Translations under genes and position numbers: made by a program
Part shown: positions 25,154 through 33,850 of the stretch, piece after piece
Layout of the letters: each line of letters begins with the position of its first letter
Numbering within the stretch: position 1 is the first letter of the stretch
NCBI GenBank assembly: GCA_964651785.1
Contig: CAZYWJ010000015.1
Span: 1-56,603, forward strand
DNA length: 56,603 nucleotides
From: JAKVAV01 sp964651785
GTDB taxonomy: Bacteria; Bacteroidota; Bacteroidia; Flavobacteriales_D; Cryomorphaceae
Direction of reading: 5' to 3'
Notes under the pieces: model-generated
What the model was told of the DNA's origin: nothing
Seen by the model: the letters and a program-made list of their open reading frames with translations, nothing else
Database searches by the model: none

Positions 25154-28100
25154 CAGTCTTTTCTTTTATTAAAGGCGTCTATGGTTTCGCGATTCCAGGT
25201 ATTTTCTGAAATGGACAAGCCGTTTTTGAAGTAATACTCACCCGCTTTGTCAACCACTTTCTTGTACTCATCGCCTTTTTTACCACTAACCACTATTCGG
25301 GTAATGATGACTTTATTTCCAAGTGTTGAGCTTTCCTCAGTTACGCCCTGCGGGTAATTCTCAGCCAATTCCGAACGGTATATATCGTCGGAGTTTGCAC
25401 CAGCCGATCTACCGGCGTATCGTTCATTTATATCTTGCTTATTCTGCTTGGCATTTATCAGGCTTTTCTCATTCAGGTCAGCCAGATAGTCGTCATAAGA
25501 TTCACTTTGTTTTTTGATCTCAGCAGCCTTATCTCTGCGTTGTTGAGCCAGCTGTTCACTTTCCTGATAAAGCTGCTGCGCTTTTTCCTGAATTTCTTTA
25601 TTGGCAGTCACCCGTTCATTGTAACTCATTTGAGCTCGGCTTTCTACTTCAGCAAGGGCTTCAGTTGACTTCTTGTATTCCTCTCTTATTAATTTGTTCT
25701 CGGCAGCACTCATTTCTGCCTTCCATTTAGCTATCTCCTTCTCGAGTGCCAAAATTTCTTCATACTGATCGTTATTCCTGACTTCATCCATTTCGGCCGG
25801 GCGCCCTGCAGATTCCAGTAGTGCTTTCTTGTATTTTACTGAATTGCCGATTTTAGATTCTTGAAGCTTCACGGGCTCGCTGTACTGCTCGGCAAATTTT
25901 CTTCTGTAGGCCTCGAGGCTGGCGTAGTTGGCTAGTCTTACCTCTTCTTGTTGATCTTCGTATTGAGTTAAATTCTCTGATTCTTGCTTTTTTTGTTTTT
26001 TAATGCGCTCGTATCGTTCGTTTTCCTCAGCTTCTCTGGCCTCTCTCATAAATTGCTCAGCCTGATCTTCAGAGTCGGTATTTACACGGTTCAATTCTTC
26101 TCTTCTCTTCTCTTCTGCCTTACGTCTCTCTTCTTCCAGAGCAGCCAGCCTTTCGCGCTCCCGTTCTGCATTGGCCGCTTCTTCAATTTTCAAATCAATC
26201 CGCTCCAACTGCCCTTTCGGATAGGTTTCATCCGGTTTGATTTTCAATGCATCATTGTAGGCTTCTCTCGCCTCTTCAAAATCACTTGAAGCAAAAGCTC
26301 CGTCGCCTTTATCGATGGCTGCTTGATATTCACGCTCCAGTGCTTCCTTTTCATTGGCCAACTCACGTAAGCGTTGCTTTTCCAGAATCAGGTCAATCTC
26401 AACAATCTTGTTCTGCGGATATTCCTCATTCGGCATAATATCAGAAGCGTCGGCATACTTCATCTTGGCCATCTCGTAGTCCTCATTTTTAAAGAGGTCA
26501 TCAGCTTCATCGATGGCAGCGCTGTAGTTCTCCATCGCGGCTCTGTCAGCTTCCAGCTCACCCAGCGCTTCTTCTGCTGCCTTCACTTTTTGTTGCGCCA
26601 ATTCATTTTCAGGAAGAAGATTCAATGCAGCCTTGTAATCATCCAAAGCCTTTTCAAATTTGGTCTTGTTGAATTGCTTGTCGCCATCGGCAATCAACTT
26701 GTCAAATTCTTGTTTCAATTCCGCTTCGCGCTCCAGACGTTCAGCCTCCGCAATGGCTTCAAGCTTAAGGTTGATTTCGTCGATTCGCTCTTTAGGGTAA
26801 GTTTCTTTCGGTTTTATTTCAGAAGCTTCTTGATAAGATGAGAGCGCTTCTTCCCAATTTTCTTTGTCGAAAGAGCTATTCCCCTCTTCTATCGCCGCGA
26901 TGTATGCCTCTTCCAGCGCTTCTGATTCTTGCTGAGCCAGCAGTGCGGCCTCGGCTTCATTCAATTTCTCACTCACGTCTTCCCTTTCGGGTAAAATTCC
27001 CAAAGCCTCCTCAAATTTATCAACTGCTCCTGCATAATTTGCTTCAGCAAAATTTTGGTCTCCTTCTGCTACAAGTGCATTTACACGTGCTTCCCTCTCA
27101 GCCTGAGCCGCGGCGGCCGCAGCAGCGTCAGCTTCTTCCATTTTCTGATCAATCAAAGCGATTTGATCCTTCGGATAAGCCTCTTCGGGCAAAATGCCTG
27201 AAGCCGTTTCGTAGAGCGACCGAGCTGCTTCAAAATTCTCCTGATTGAAGTCAACGTCAGCTTCTGCGATGGTTTCGTTGTAACGCTGTTGTTTGGCCTG
27301 AGCATCTTCAAATTCATCTCTGTTCGCCTTAGCTTGTGCAATCTTGTCCTCTACTTCGGCGCTTTCCATCACCTCAAGAGCCAATTCGTATTGCTCGATT
27401 CCTTCATTAAAAGACTTGTCTTCAATAAACTTATCTCCCTGTGACACCAAGGCATCAAATTCAGCTTGCATTTCAGCTTGACGCGCCGCTTCTTCAGCTG
27501 CCAAAGTCTCATCTATCAGGGCAATTTGATCCTTTGGATATTGTTCATCTTCTTTTATTTCGGATGCTGCTTCGTAGCTCGAGCGCGCTTCTACCCATGC
27601 TTTCTCCTCAAACAATGCATCGGCATTCGCAATAGCTTCATCGTATTGCTCACTCAAACTTTGCTGCTTCTTGTAGTCTTCTTTCAGTTTTTGAGCGTTG
27701 GCAATTTTCTCTTCTACTTCAGCGCTCTCCATAATGGCTAAAGCTTCCTCATATTTTGCAATCGAAGGATCGAAAGAATTTTCTTCCAATAACTTGTCTC
27801 CTTCAGCTACCAATCCGTCAAATTGAGCCTGAAGTTCAGCTTGGGCCGCCGCTTCCGCTGCCTGAATTTCTTCATTGGCCAAAGCTATTTGATCATCGGG
27901 ATATTGTTCTTCGGGCTTTATCGCCTTCGCAGATTGATACTGCTCGATGGACTTGGCCCAATCCTGAGATTGGAATGACTCGTCAGCTTTGGCGATAGCC
28001 TCATCGTATTGCTCTTGAGCACTCTGTTTTTCCAAGTAGGCTTTTTTAGCTTCTTCGGCTGCCGCCAATTTTGCCTCAACCTCGGCGCTATCCATCATTT

Positions 28101-29919
28101 TCAAAGCCTCCTCATACTTTGAAATTGAGTTATCAAATTCTTTGGCTTCCAAAGCTTGATCGCCTTCTGTTACGAGCGCGTCAAAGGCAGCTTGTTGCTC
28201 TGCTGCTTCGGCTTCGGCNNNNNNNNNNNNNNNNNNNNNNNNNNNNNNNNNNNNNNNNNNNNNNNNNNNNNNNNNNNNNNNNNNNNNNNNNNNNNNNNNN
28301 NNNNNNNNNNNNNNNNNNTCATTCGGGTAAGTTTCTTCAGGCAGGATCTCTTTGGCCTCTTGGTATTTCGTTTTAGCCGTTTCGTAAGATTCATCTGAAA
28401 AGGCATCATCAGCCTCAGCAATCAATGTTTCGTAATTCTCTTGTTTTTGTTGCTCGGCAAGCAATTCATCGCGCAAACCTTTGGCTTCAGCCAATCTCGA
28501 CACGGCAGGTTCTTCATCGGGAATTAACTGCAGCGCTTCTTCAAAACTCTCAATAGCCTTTTCGTAATCAGCATCGGCCATCGATTCGTTCCCATCGGTT
28601 ACCAGTTTGTCAAATTCTTCTCTCTTTTCGGCAGCATCAGCCAGAGCAGTGAGCTTCTCCTCACAAGCTTCTATTCGCGTTTGCGGATATTCTTCATCGG
28701 GAAATACGTCAGCCGCTTCTTCGTAGGTTGATTTCGCTTCTGCGTAGTTCTCTGCTGAAAAGGCCGCGTCTGCTTTCGTGATCAGTTCATCGTATTTTGC
28801 TTGATTTGCCGCTTTCGCTTCAAGCGCAGCCAGTGCATCGCGTGCATCTTCCAGTTTATTCTCCGCTTCACTATTGCCGGGAATTACGAGCAAGGCTTCT
28901 TCGTATTTGGCAATGGCCTCAGGATATTTCTCCTCTTTTTTGAAACCATCTGCCTCCTCCATCAGTTTGTTGAACTGCTCTTGGTTGGCCAACGCCGCCT
29001 CAAGTTCTGCTATGATTTTTTCCGCCTCGGCTATTTGATCTTTTGGATAGCTCTCGTCGGGTCTTAGTTCTAATGCCTCCTCGTATTTAGCGATGGCATT
29101 TTCATATTCCTCCGTTCGCATGAAACTATCACCGGCATCCAAAGCGGCAGAGTAATCAGCGGCCAGTTGCTGTTCTGCCTGCTGATTATTCCACTTCGTT
29201 TGCGCATCTCCGAGTTTGGCTTTTACCGCTCCGTCCTCGGGTTTGATCTCCAAAGCTGCTTTATAGTTTAAAACGGCATCCTCATAATCCGTATCACTCA
29301 TGGCGTCATCGCCCTTCTGCACAAACTCCTTGAATTTCTCTTCCCGCTCCATGGCCGCCTTCTCTTCGGCTGAAGCTTCTTTTTCCAACTCCTTCTGCTT
29401 CTTCTCTACATCGCGGATGAATTTGAAAATCTCACTTTTCACCTGATTGGTGTAAGCGAAATCCCAAACCAAATCAGCCTCTGCAGGGTCATAAGCAGCC
29501 TTACCTATCGGTTGATCAAAAACACTGAGATCCGCACCTTCCATAGCCTCAGTAATCTCATACATGCTCATGTCCGTAGGCATAATGATACCCGCACCAA
29601 TTACCTCTTCGGGCACACCTTGAGAATTGATGATAATAGAGCGCTCCACATAGCCTGACTTGGTAAACACGAATTCGTACTGAGCACCACAATCCAAATA
29701 GAACTCGTACTTACCGTTTGCTCTGGTGGTATAGTTATCGTGAACGCTGCCGTCTTTTTTTACGGTAACTTTAACGTCACCAAGCTTGGAAGAGGTCATG
29801 GCATCGGATACCACTCCGTGTATATTGAGATCGTCCTGAGCGAACACGCTCAAAGGCATCACCAATAGAAAAAACATGCCTGTAAGGCACGTACGGAATG
29901 TTAGATTACGACTTGTCAC
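25153..29919 (-). CDS. giant exported TPR-repeat protein
   Basis: About 1,588 residues as assembled, interrupted by a 100-N gap. It has a signal peptide (LTGMFFLLVMPLSVFAQ), a carboxypeptidase-regulatory-like beta domain (residues about 33-110: IHGVVSDAMTSSKLGDVKV, GKYEFYLDCGAQYEF), and then about 17 TPR-like modules of roughly 75 residues to about residue 1190. Two module types alternate: A modules end in a YPKDQI-type motif, B modules in a SAEVExKIAxA-type motif. A charged coiled coil follows to about 1,510, then a compact C-terminal domain (KVIITRIVVSGKKGDEYKKV). The start is GTG at 29919; no ATG precedes the signal peptide. A scaffold role in the periplasm is inferred. Confidence 0.8.
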   Translation of the reverse strand: MTSRNLTFRTCLTGMFFLLVMPLSVFAQDDLNIHGVVSDAMTSSKLGDVKVTVKKDGSVHDNYTTRANGKYEFYLDCGAQYEFVFTKSGYVERSIIINSQGVPEEVIGAGIIMPTDMSMYEITEAMEGADLSVFDQPIGKAAYDPAEADLVWDFAYTNQVKSEIFKFIRDVEKKQKELEKEASAEEKAAMEREEKFKEFVQKGDDAMSDTDYEDAVLNYKAALEIKPEDGAVKAKLGDAQTKWNNQQAEQQLAADYSAALDAGDSFMRTEEYENAIAKYEEALELRPDESYPKDQIAEAEKIIAELEAALANQEQFNKLMEEADGFKKEEKYPEAIAKYEEALLVIPGNSEAENKLEDARDALAALEAKAANQAKYDELITKADAAFSAENYAEAKSTYEEAADVFPDEEYPQTRIEACEEKLTALADAAEKREEFDKLVTDGNESMADADYEKAIESFEEALQLIPDEEPAVSRLAEAKGLRDELLAEQQKQENYETLIAEADDAFSDESYETAKTKYQEAKEILPEETYPNXXXXXXXXXXXXXXXXXXXXXXXXXXXXXXXXXXAEAEAAEQQAAFDALVTEGDQALEAKEFDNSISKYEEALKMMDSAEVEAKLAAAEEAKKAYLEKQSAQEQYDEAIAKADESFQSQDWAKSIEQYQSAKAIKPEEQYPDDQIALANEEIQAAEAAAQAELQAQFDGLVAEGDKLLEENSFDPSIAKYEEALAIMESAEVEEKIANAQKLKEDYKKQQSLSEQYDEAIANADALFEEKAWVEARSSYEAASEIKEDEQYPKDQIALIDETLAAEEAARQAEMQAEFDALVSQGDKFIEDKSFNEGIEQYELALEVMESAEVEDKIAQAKANRDEFEDAQAKQQRYNETIAEADVDFNQENFEAARSLYETASGILPEEAYPKDQIALIDQKMEEADAAAAAAAQAEREARVNALVAEGDQNFAEANYAGAVDKFEEALGILPEREDVSEKLNEAEAALLAQQESEALEEAYIAAIEEGNSSFDKENWEEALSSYQEASEIKPKETYPKERIDEINLKLEAIAEAERLEREAELKQEFDKLIADGDKQFNKTKFEKALDDYKAALNLLPENELAQQKVKAAEEALGELEADRAAMENYSAAIDEADDLFKNEDYEMAKMKYADASDIMPNEEYPQNKIVEIDLILEKQRLRELANEKEALEREYQAAIDKGDGAFASSDFEEAREAYNDALKIKPDETYPKGQLERIDLKIEEAANAERERERLAALEEERRKAEEKRREELNRVNTDSEDQAEQFMREAREAEENERYERIKKQKKQESENLTQYEDQQEEVRLANYASLEAYRRKFAEQYSEPVKLQESKIGNSVKYKKALLESAGRPAEMDEVRNNDQYEEILALEKEIAKWKAEMSAAENKLIREEYKKSTEALAEVESRAQMSYNERVTANKEIQEKAQQLYQESEQLAQQRRDKAAEIKKQSESYDDYLADLNEKSLINAKQNKQDINERYAGRSAGANSDDIYRSELAENYPQGVTEESSTLGNKVIITRIVVSGKKGDEYKKVVDKAGEYYFKNGLSISENTWNRETIDAFNKRKD
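28219..28318. other. 100-N assembly gap inside the giant TPR gene
   Basis: A run of exactly 100 N lies between an A-type and a B-type repeat. The near-identical repeats probably broke the assembly. The reading frame continues across as written, but the true length is unknown and whole repeats may be missing. Confidence 0.97.
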
Positions 29920-30011
29920 AAATAGCCCTTGCAGGTGCTTGAATTTTGCACAAATATCGAAGAATTTCTTCGTTCTTTCGTGCCTTCAACGTTTAACTCT
30001 GTTAACGAATA

Positions 30012-31139
30012 ATGAAGCATTTTAGTTACTGGGAAACCAAGCATTTCATTCATCATTGGGATGCAGTAATAATAGGTTCGGGTATAACGGGATTGACCAC
30101 CGGAATATTTTTGAGGCGCAAATTTCCTCAATGGAAGGTGGCCATTCTTGAAAGAGGTGTTTTGCCTTCAGGTGCCAGCACCAGAAATGCAGGTTTCGCC
30201 TGTTTCGGGAGTGTCTCTGAAATACTTGACGATCTTTCTTCCATGCCCGAAAAAGAAGTTTTTGATTTGGTAGCCAAGCGTTATGAAGGGTTACAAATCT
30301 TGCGAGAACTTCTGGGTGATCAGAAATTGAACTATAAACCAACGGGCGGCTTTGAGATTTTCCGAAAGGGAAATGATGAAATTTACGAAGAGTGTCTCGG
30401 TAGCTTGAGCTATATCAATGCAGAGTTGGTTCAATGCATTCGAAAACAGGCATTCAGAGATGAATCCACGAAAGTGTCGGATTTTGGTTTTTCGAATGTA
30501 GACTACATGATCGTAAACGATCTGGAAGGGACGGTGGATACGGGACTCATGATGAAAAGTCTCGTTGAATTGGGGCGCGAATCAGGAGTCGAAATTTTTA
30601 ACGGGATTGACGTTTCAGAAATGAGTACCGGCAACAATGGTTGCAGGTTGAATACCAATATAGGCGAGATTATGGCTGACCGAACAATCGTAGCCACAAA
30701 CGGATTTGCCCGAGAGCTTATGCCTGATGCAGAAGTTCAACCCTGTAGGGCTCAGGTTTTAATCACCAGCCCCATAAAAAACTTAAAGTGGAGTGGTTGT
30801 TTTCATCACGATAGAGGATACGATTACTTCAGAGATATTGATGGCAGGGTGCTGCTGGGCGGCGGCCGACATCTGGCGATTGAAGAGGAAAATACGACTG
30901 AGGAAGGAATATCTGAACAAATCCAGAGTCATCTCGAAAAGATTTTGAGAGAAGTCATTCTTCCGGATGATGAGTTTGCCATTGACATGCGGTGGTCGGG
31001 AACTATGGGAATGGGAAAGTCCAAAAAATACATCGCTGAAAAGCTCAATAACCATGTGTACTGCGCTATCCGTTTCGGTGGCATGGGCGTAGCATTGGCT
31101 TCAGCCGTTAGTAAATCGCTCGTGGAACTAATCGACTGA
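30012..31139 (+). CDS. FAD-dependent oxidoreductase, DAO family
   Basis: A 375-residue flavoenzyme of the D-amino-acid-oxidase/glycine-oxidase superfamily. The FAD-binding motif VIIGSGITGLTTGIFL (about residues 20-35) and the acidic end of the second strand (AILERG) are clear, followed by GASTRNAGFACFGS, typical of amine oxidases in this family. RTIVATNGFARELMP and the C-terminal IRFGGMGVALA complete the FAD site. The substrate is probably an amine or amino acid; nothing nearby narrows it. There is no signal peptide. It is divergent from the giant TPR gene and its stop abuts the stop of the convergent choice-of-anchor L gene with no bases between. Confidence 0.87.
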   Translation: MKHFSYWETKHFIHHWDAVIIGSGITGLTTGIFLRRKFPQWKVAILERGVLPSGASTRNAGFACFGSVSEILDDLSSMPEKEVFDLVAKRYEGLQILRELLGDQKLNYKPTGGFEIFRKGNDEIYEECLGSLSYINAELVQCIRKQAFRDESTKVSDFGFSNVDYMIVNDLEGTVDTGLMMKSLVELGRESGVEIFNGIDVSEMSTGNNGCRLNTNIGEIMADRTIVATNGFARELMPDAEVQPCRAQVLITSPIKNLKWSGCFHHDRGYDYFRDIDGRVLLGGGRHLAIEEENTTEEGISEQIQSHLEKILREVILPDDEFAIDMRWSGTMGMGKSKKYIAEKLNNHVYCAIRFGGMGVALASAVSKSLVELID

Positions 31140-33821
31140 TCAGCGAATTACGGTTACGCTTCCTTTCTTGTCGAATACCTGAAAATTATAGCCTTTTGCG
31201 ACAACCCGATAGCTGTAAATCAGATTTTCAGTAGTGAAGTTCGGATTTTCATCAGAACCATCCCACCCCTTTTCCAAGTCATTGGTGTGATAAACGAGGT
31301 TTCCCCAGCGATCGTAAACCCATAGATCAAACTTATCGATATAGGTTCCGACGACCTTAAACACATCGTTCAATCCATCTCCATCGGGTGTAAATGCCGA
31401 AGGAATGAAAACATTGAGCGGGGGTTCGTAAAATCCAATGTGAGAATCAGAACATCCGATGGGGTGCGTGACATCTAAAGTGATGATTTGATCTTTGTCG
31501 ATGACGGGCTCAAACTGAGGTTCAAAAAATGTACTCGTTTCGCCGGAAGGCAAAACCCAGAAATAGCTCATATCGGGAGTGGACAAATTTATGAGCGGAG
31601 TCTCTTCAGTATCGTAATCAAAATCAAAGTCAGCGATGACTTCAACTAGTTCAACGTGCATTTTTGCTTCATTGGTTTGAAGACAATCATCCGTTACGGT
31701 GAGCGTATAGGTATCATCCCGCGAGGGAATGACATTCAGCGGCAGCAATTCGCTACCACGCTCCTGCCAGAAGTAGGAGTACTCCCCCATCCCGCCTTTT
31801 ACGGAAGGTGTATACTCCAGTCTTTCGCCTTTGCAAATTGACGTATCTTCAGGCATCGTGATTTGAATGCTTTGGTAATCGAGCAGCACTTTAAGCGTAT
31901 CATACCCTGACTGCTCGCATTCGTCATTCACTTCAAGTGAAATAAGGCTAGGCGAAATTGGCGTAAAGCTGAAACTCGAAGAATAGCTCTCGACTGCCAG
32001 ATTTCTCTTCCACTCAAAACTGAGCTCACCGAATCCGCCTTCAACCTGCGGGGTCAGCGTAATGGATTCCGTGCAGGTGCCGTTTCTGTCATCGCCAAGA
32101 TCAACTGAAATCGGATTATCCTGCAATTCGAGTGAGATATAAGCCGTATCAGATGGCATACATCCGTCATCTACGATTAGTGATATTTCTCCTTCACTCG
32201 GCGAGTTCACATTCAACTCGCTTGATGTTGAAATTTGACTCGTATCAAAAAACCATCGATGAGAATAATCACCGCGACCTCCGACAATGAAAGGATCGAC
32301 AATTAATGGCTCCAAGCAGTTAATCTCAACACTTTGAGGAACCGTGATCTGCACCGGATCGTATTCGATCGGATCGTAAACAATCGCAACATTCTCTTGG
32401 TGAAGACCGCACTGATCACTTACCCTTCCGATTATTTCCAATGTTTCGCTTCCTTCAATTTCAAATTGAGTTCCGCTATAGCCGCCCTCCCAATCTACGG
32501 TATATGGCGGGAGTCCGCCTGAGAGCTCTAAATTCACAACCCCTAGCTCATCACAAGACACGAGCAGCGAATCATCGTATTGAACACTCAGTTCGGGCCT
32601 GTCGGTTATAGACAATGAAAATTCCGTTTCAGCGGTATCGAGTCCACAAATTTCAGGTTGAAGAAAGGCGATTTCAAAACTTCTCTCTCCTTCAAAAATC
32701 CCGTCGTGCTGAACGGGCAGCTCCCAATTCAACTTTCCCTGCATGGGATAAAAAACCAGGCTATCAGGGAAATCAGGAAAAATCTCAGGATTTGCATCCG
32801 CAAAGGCACTTTTCAAATAAACCACCTTAGTAGCTGAACTATCATTTCGCGAAAGTTCAAAGGCGTAATTGCTGCACCCTTCAATAGCCTCTCCCTCAAT
32901 TTCATTCTCCGCCTCAACCGACACTTCTAAAGGAGCCTGACTGGCAAAACTTCCTGATTTGAGGAAAACGGCAGAATCATTTTTCCCGTCTACCGCATCC
33001 GCAATGGCCATTTTAATATGGTATGTTCCGCCGCATTCTACGGGAATGGCGACGGTAAAGACTTTGGTAAAACCATCAAACTGAGTGGTGTTCAAAGATG
33101 TATTTAACTCATTGTCTACAAAATACTGACTGTTTTCTTGCCAATTGATATCCGCACCGTTGCAAATGGCCATGCTTCCGTATTCGCCCGCAGTACCGCG
33201 ATTGACGGTATTAATGGCTACGGGAACATCCCTTCCGGGAATAGTTGCTAAGTTTACCGCATTATTCGAGAAAGTACCATCACCTGAAATTCCGGGACCT
33301 GAAATGAAAAATCCAAAAAGGTCATTGTAGGGTGAGCAGGTATGCTCATTGTATTCCTCGCTGGCAAAAACGTAGGAAAAACGAAGCGTATCTCCGCTGG
33401 CAATGAAATCAAATTCCAGAACCGCCACATCGTTGAGTTCAGCCGAGCCGGTCATAAGTTCAGCTAAGTCAGGTTCCTCACTTAACTGATCATCTTCGTT
33501 TATCGGTTCAAATGCGGTAGGAAGGTCATTGGGACCTTGGGCTATAGTAGCCAGACCGGTAGCCAAAACGATTCCGTTCGAAATTCCGATGGCTTCAAAT
33601 CCATTGCTGAATGTTCCGATTTGGGGGTTGTTCGTCGAACCGGAAGCTCCGTTAAATGATACATTGAGTAAATCAACACCTTCTCCAAGAAGGTGATTTT
33701 GGACAATATACTCGGGACTTTGAGTAATGTCTACTTGGAGTTGAGCCGCAGAAACGATCGGCAATAGAGAAAGACAGAGAATAATTCGGTTACGGTACAA
33801 GGGGGTTAGTTTTACCCGCAT
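31140..33821 (-). CDS. choice-of-anchor L protein with gliding-type (T9SS type B) C-terminal domain
   Basis: An 893-residue surface protein. After a signal peptide (LCLSLLPIVSAAQ) lies a choice-of-anchor L domain (about residues 35-280: GISNGIVLATG, FSYVFASEEYNEH, NDLFGFFISGPG, HIKMAIADAVDGKNDSAVF). Five or more Ig/SprB-like modules of about 85 residues follow (e.g. VNLELSGGLPPYTVDWEGG, GGRGDYSHRWFFD, GGMGEYSYFWQERG). The gliding-type sorting domain begins IPSAFTPDGDGLNDVFKV and ends KGSVTVIR. It is expected to be exported by the type IX system and held on the surface, probably as an adhesin. The penicillin acylase gene upstream ends 29 bp away, so co-transcription is possible. Confidence 0.88.
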   Translation of the reverse strand: MRVKLTPLYRNRIILCLSLLPIVSAAQLQVDITQSPEYIVQNHLLGEGVDLLNVSFNGASGSTNNPQIGTFSNGFEAIGISNGIVLATGLATIAQGPNDLPTAFEPINEDDQLSEEPDLAELMTGSAELNDVAVLEFDFIASGDTLRFSYVFASEEYNEHTCSPYNDLFGFFISGPGISGDGTFSNNAVNLATIPGRDVPVAINTVNRGTAGEYGSMAICNGADINWQENSQYFVDNELNTSLNTTQFDGFTKVFTVAIPVECGGTYHIKMAIADAVDGKNDSAVFLKSGSFASQAPLEVSVEAENEIEGEAIEGCSNYAFELSRNDSSATKVVYLKSAFADANPEIFPDFPDSLVFYPMQGKLNWELPVQHDGIFEGERSFEIAFLQPEICGLDTAETEFSLSITDRPELSVQYDDSLLVSCDELGVVNLELSGGLPPYTVDWEGGYSGTQFEIEGSETLEIIGRVSDQCGLHQENVAIVYDPIEYDPVQITVPQSVEINCLEPLIVDPFIVGGRGDYSHRWFFDTSQISTSSELNVNSPSEGEISLIVDDGCMPSDTAYISLELQDNPISVDLGDDRNGTCTESITLTPQVEGGFGELSFEWKRNLAVESYSSSFSFTPISPSLISLEVNDECEQSGYDTLKVLLDYQSIQITMPEDTSICKGERLEYTPSVKGGMGEYSYFWQERGSELLPLNVIPSRDDTYTLTVTDDCLQTNEAKMHVELVEVIADFDFDYDTEETPLINLSTPDMSYFWVLPSGETSTFFEPQFEPVIDKDQIITLDVTHPIGCSDSHIGFYEPPLNVFIPSAFTPDGDGLNDVFKVVGTYIDKFDLWVYDRWGNLVYHTNDLEKGWDGSDENPNFTTENLIYSYRVVAKGYNFQVFDKKGSVTVIR

Positions 33822-33850
33822 TTTACCTGCAAAGCGAACATTTTGTTACA

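Noticed and set aside
26374..26841. Antisense open frame (155 codons) inside the giant TPR gene, and several similar ones
   Set aside because: Repeats rich in GAA, GCC and GCT codons create open Phe/Leu/Ser-rich frames on the other strand. No start signals or domains are seen.
25153..29919. Regular DNA repeats that could suggest a CRISPR or minisatellite array
   Set aside because: The periodicity is about 225 bp, diverged, in frame, and encodes TPR modules. There are no short identical repeats with unique spacers.
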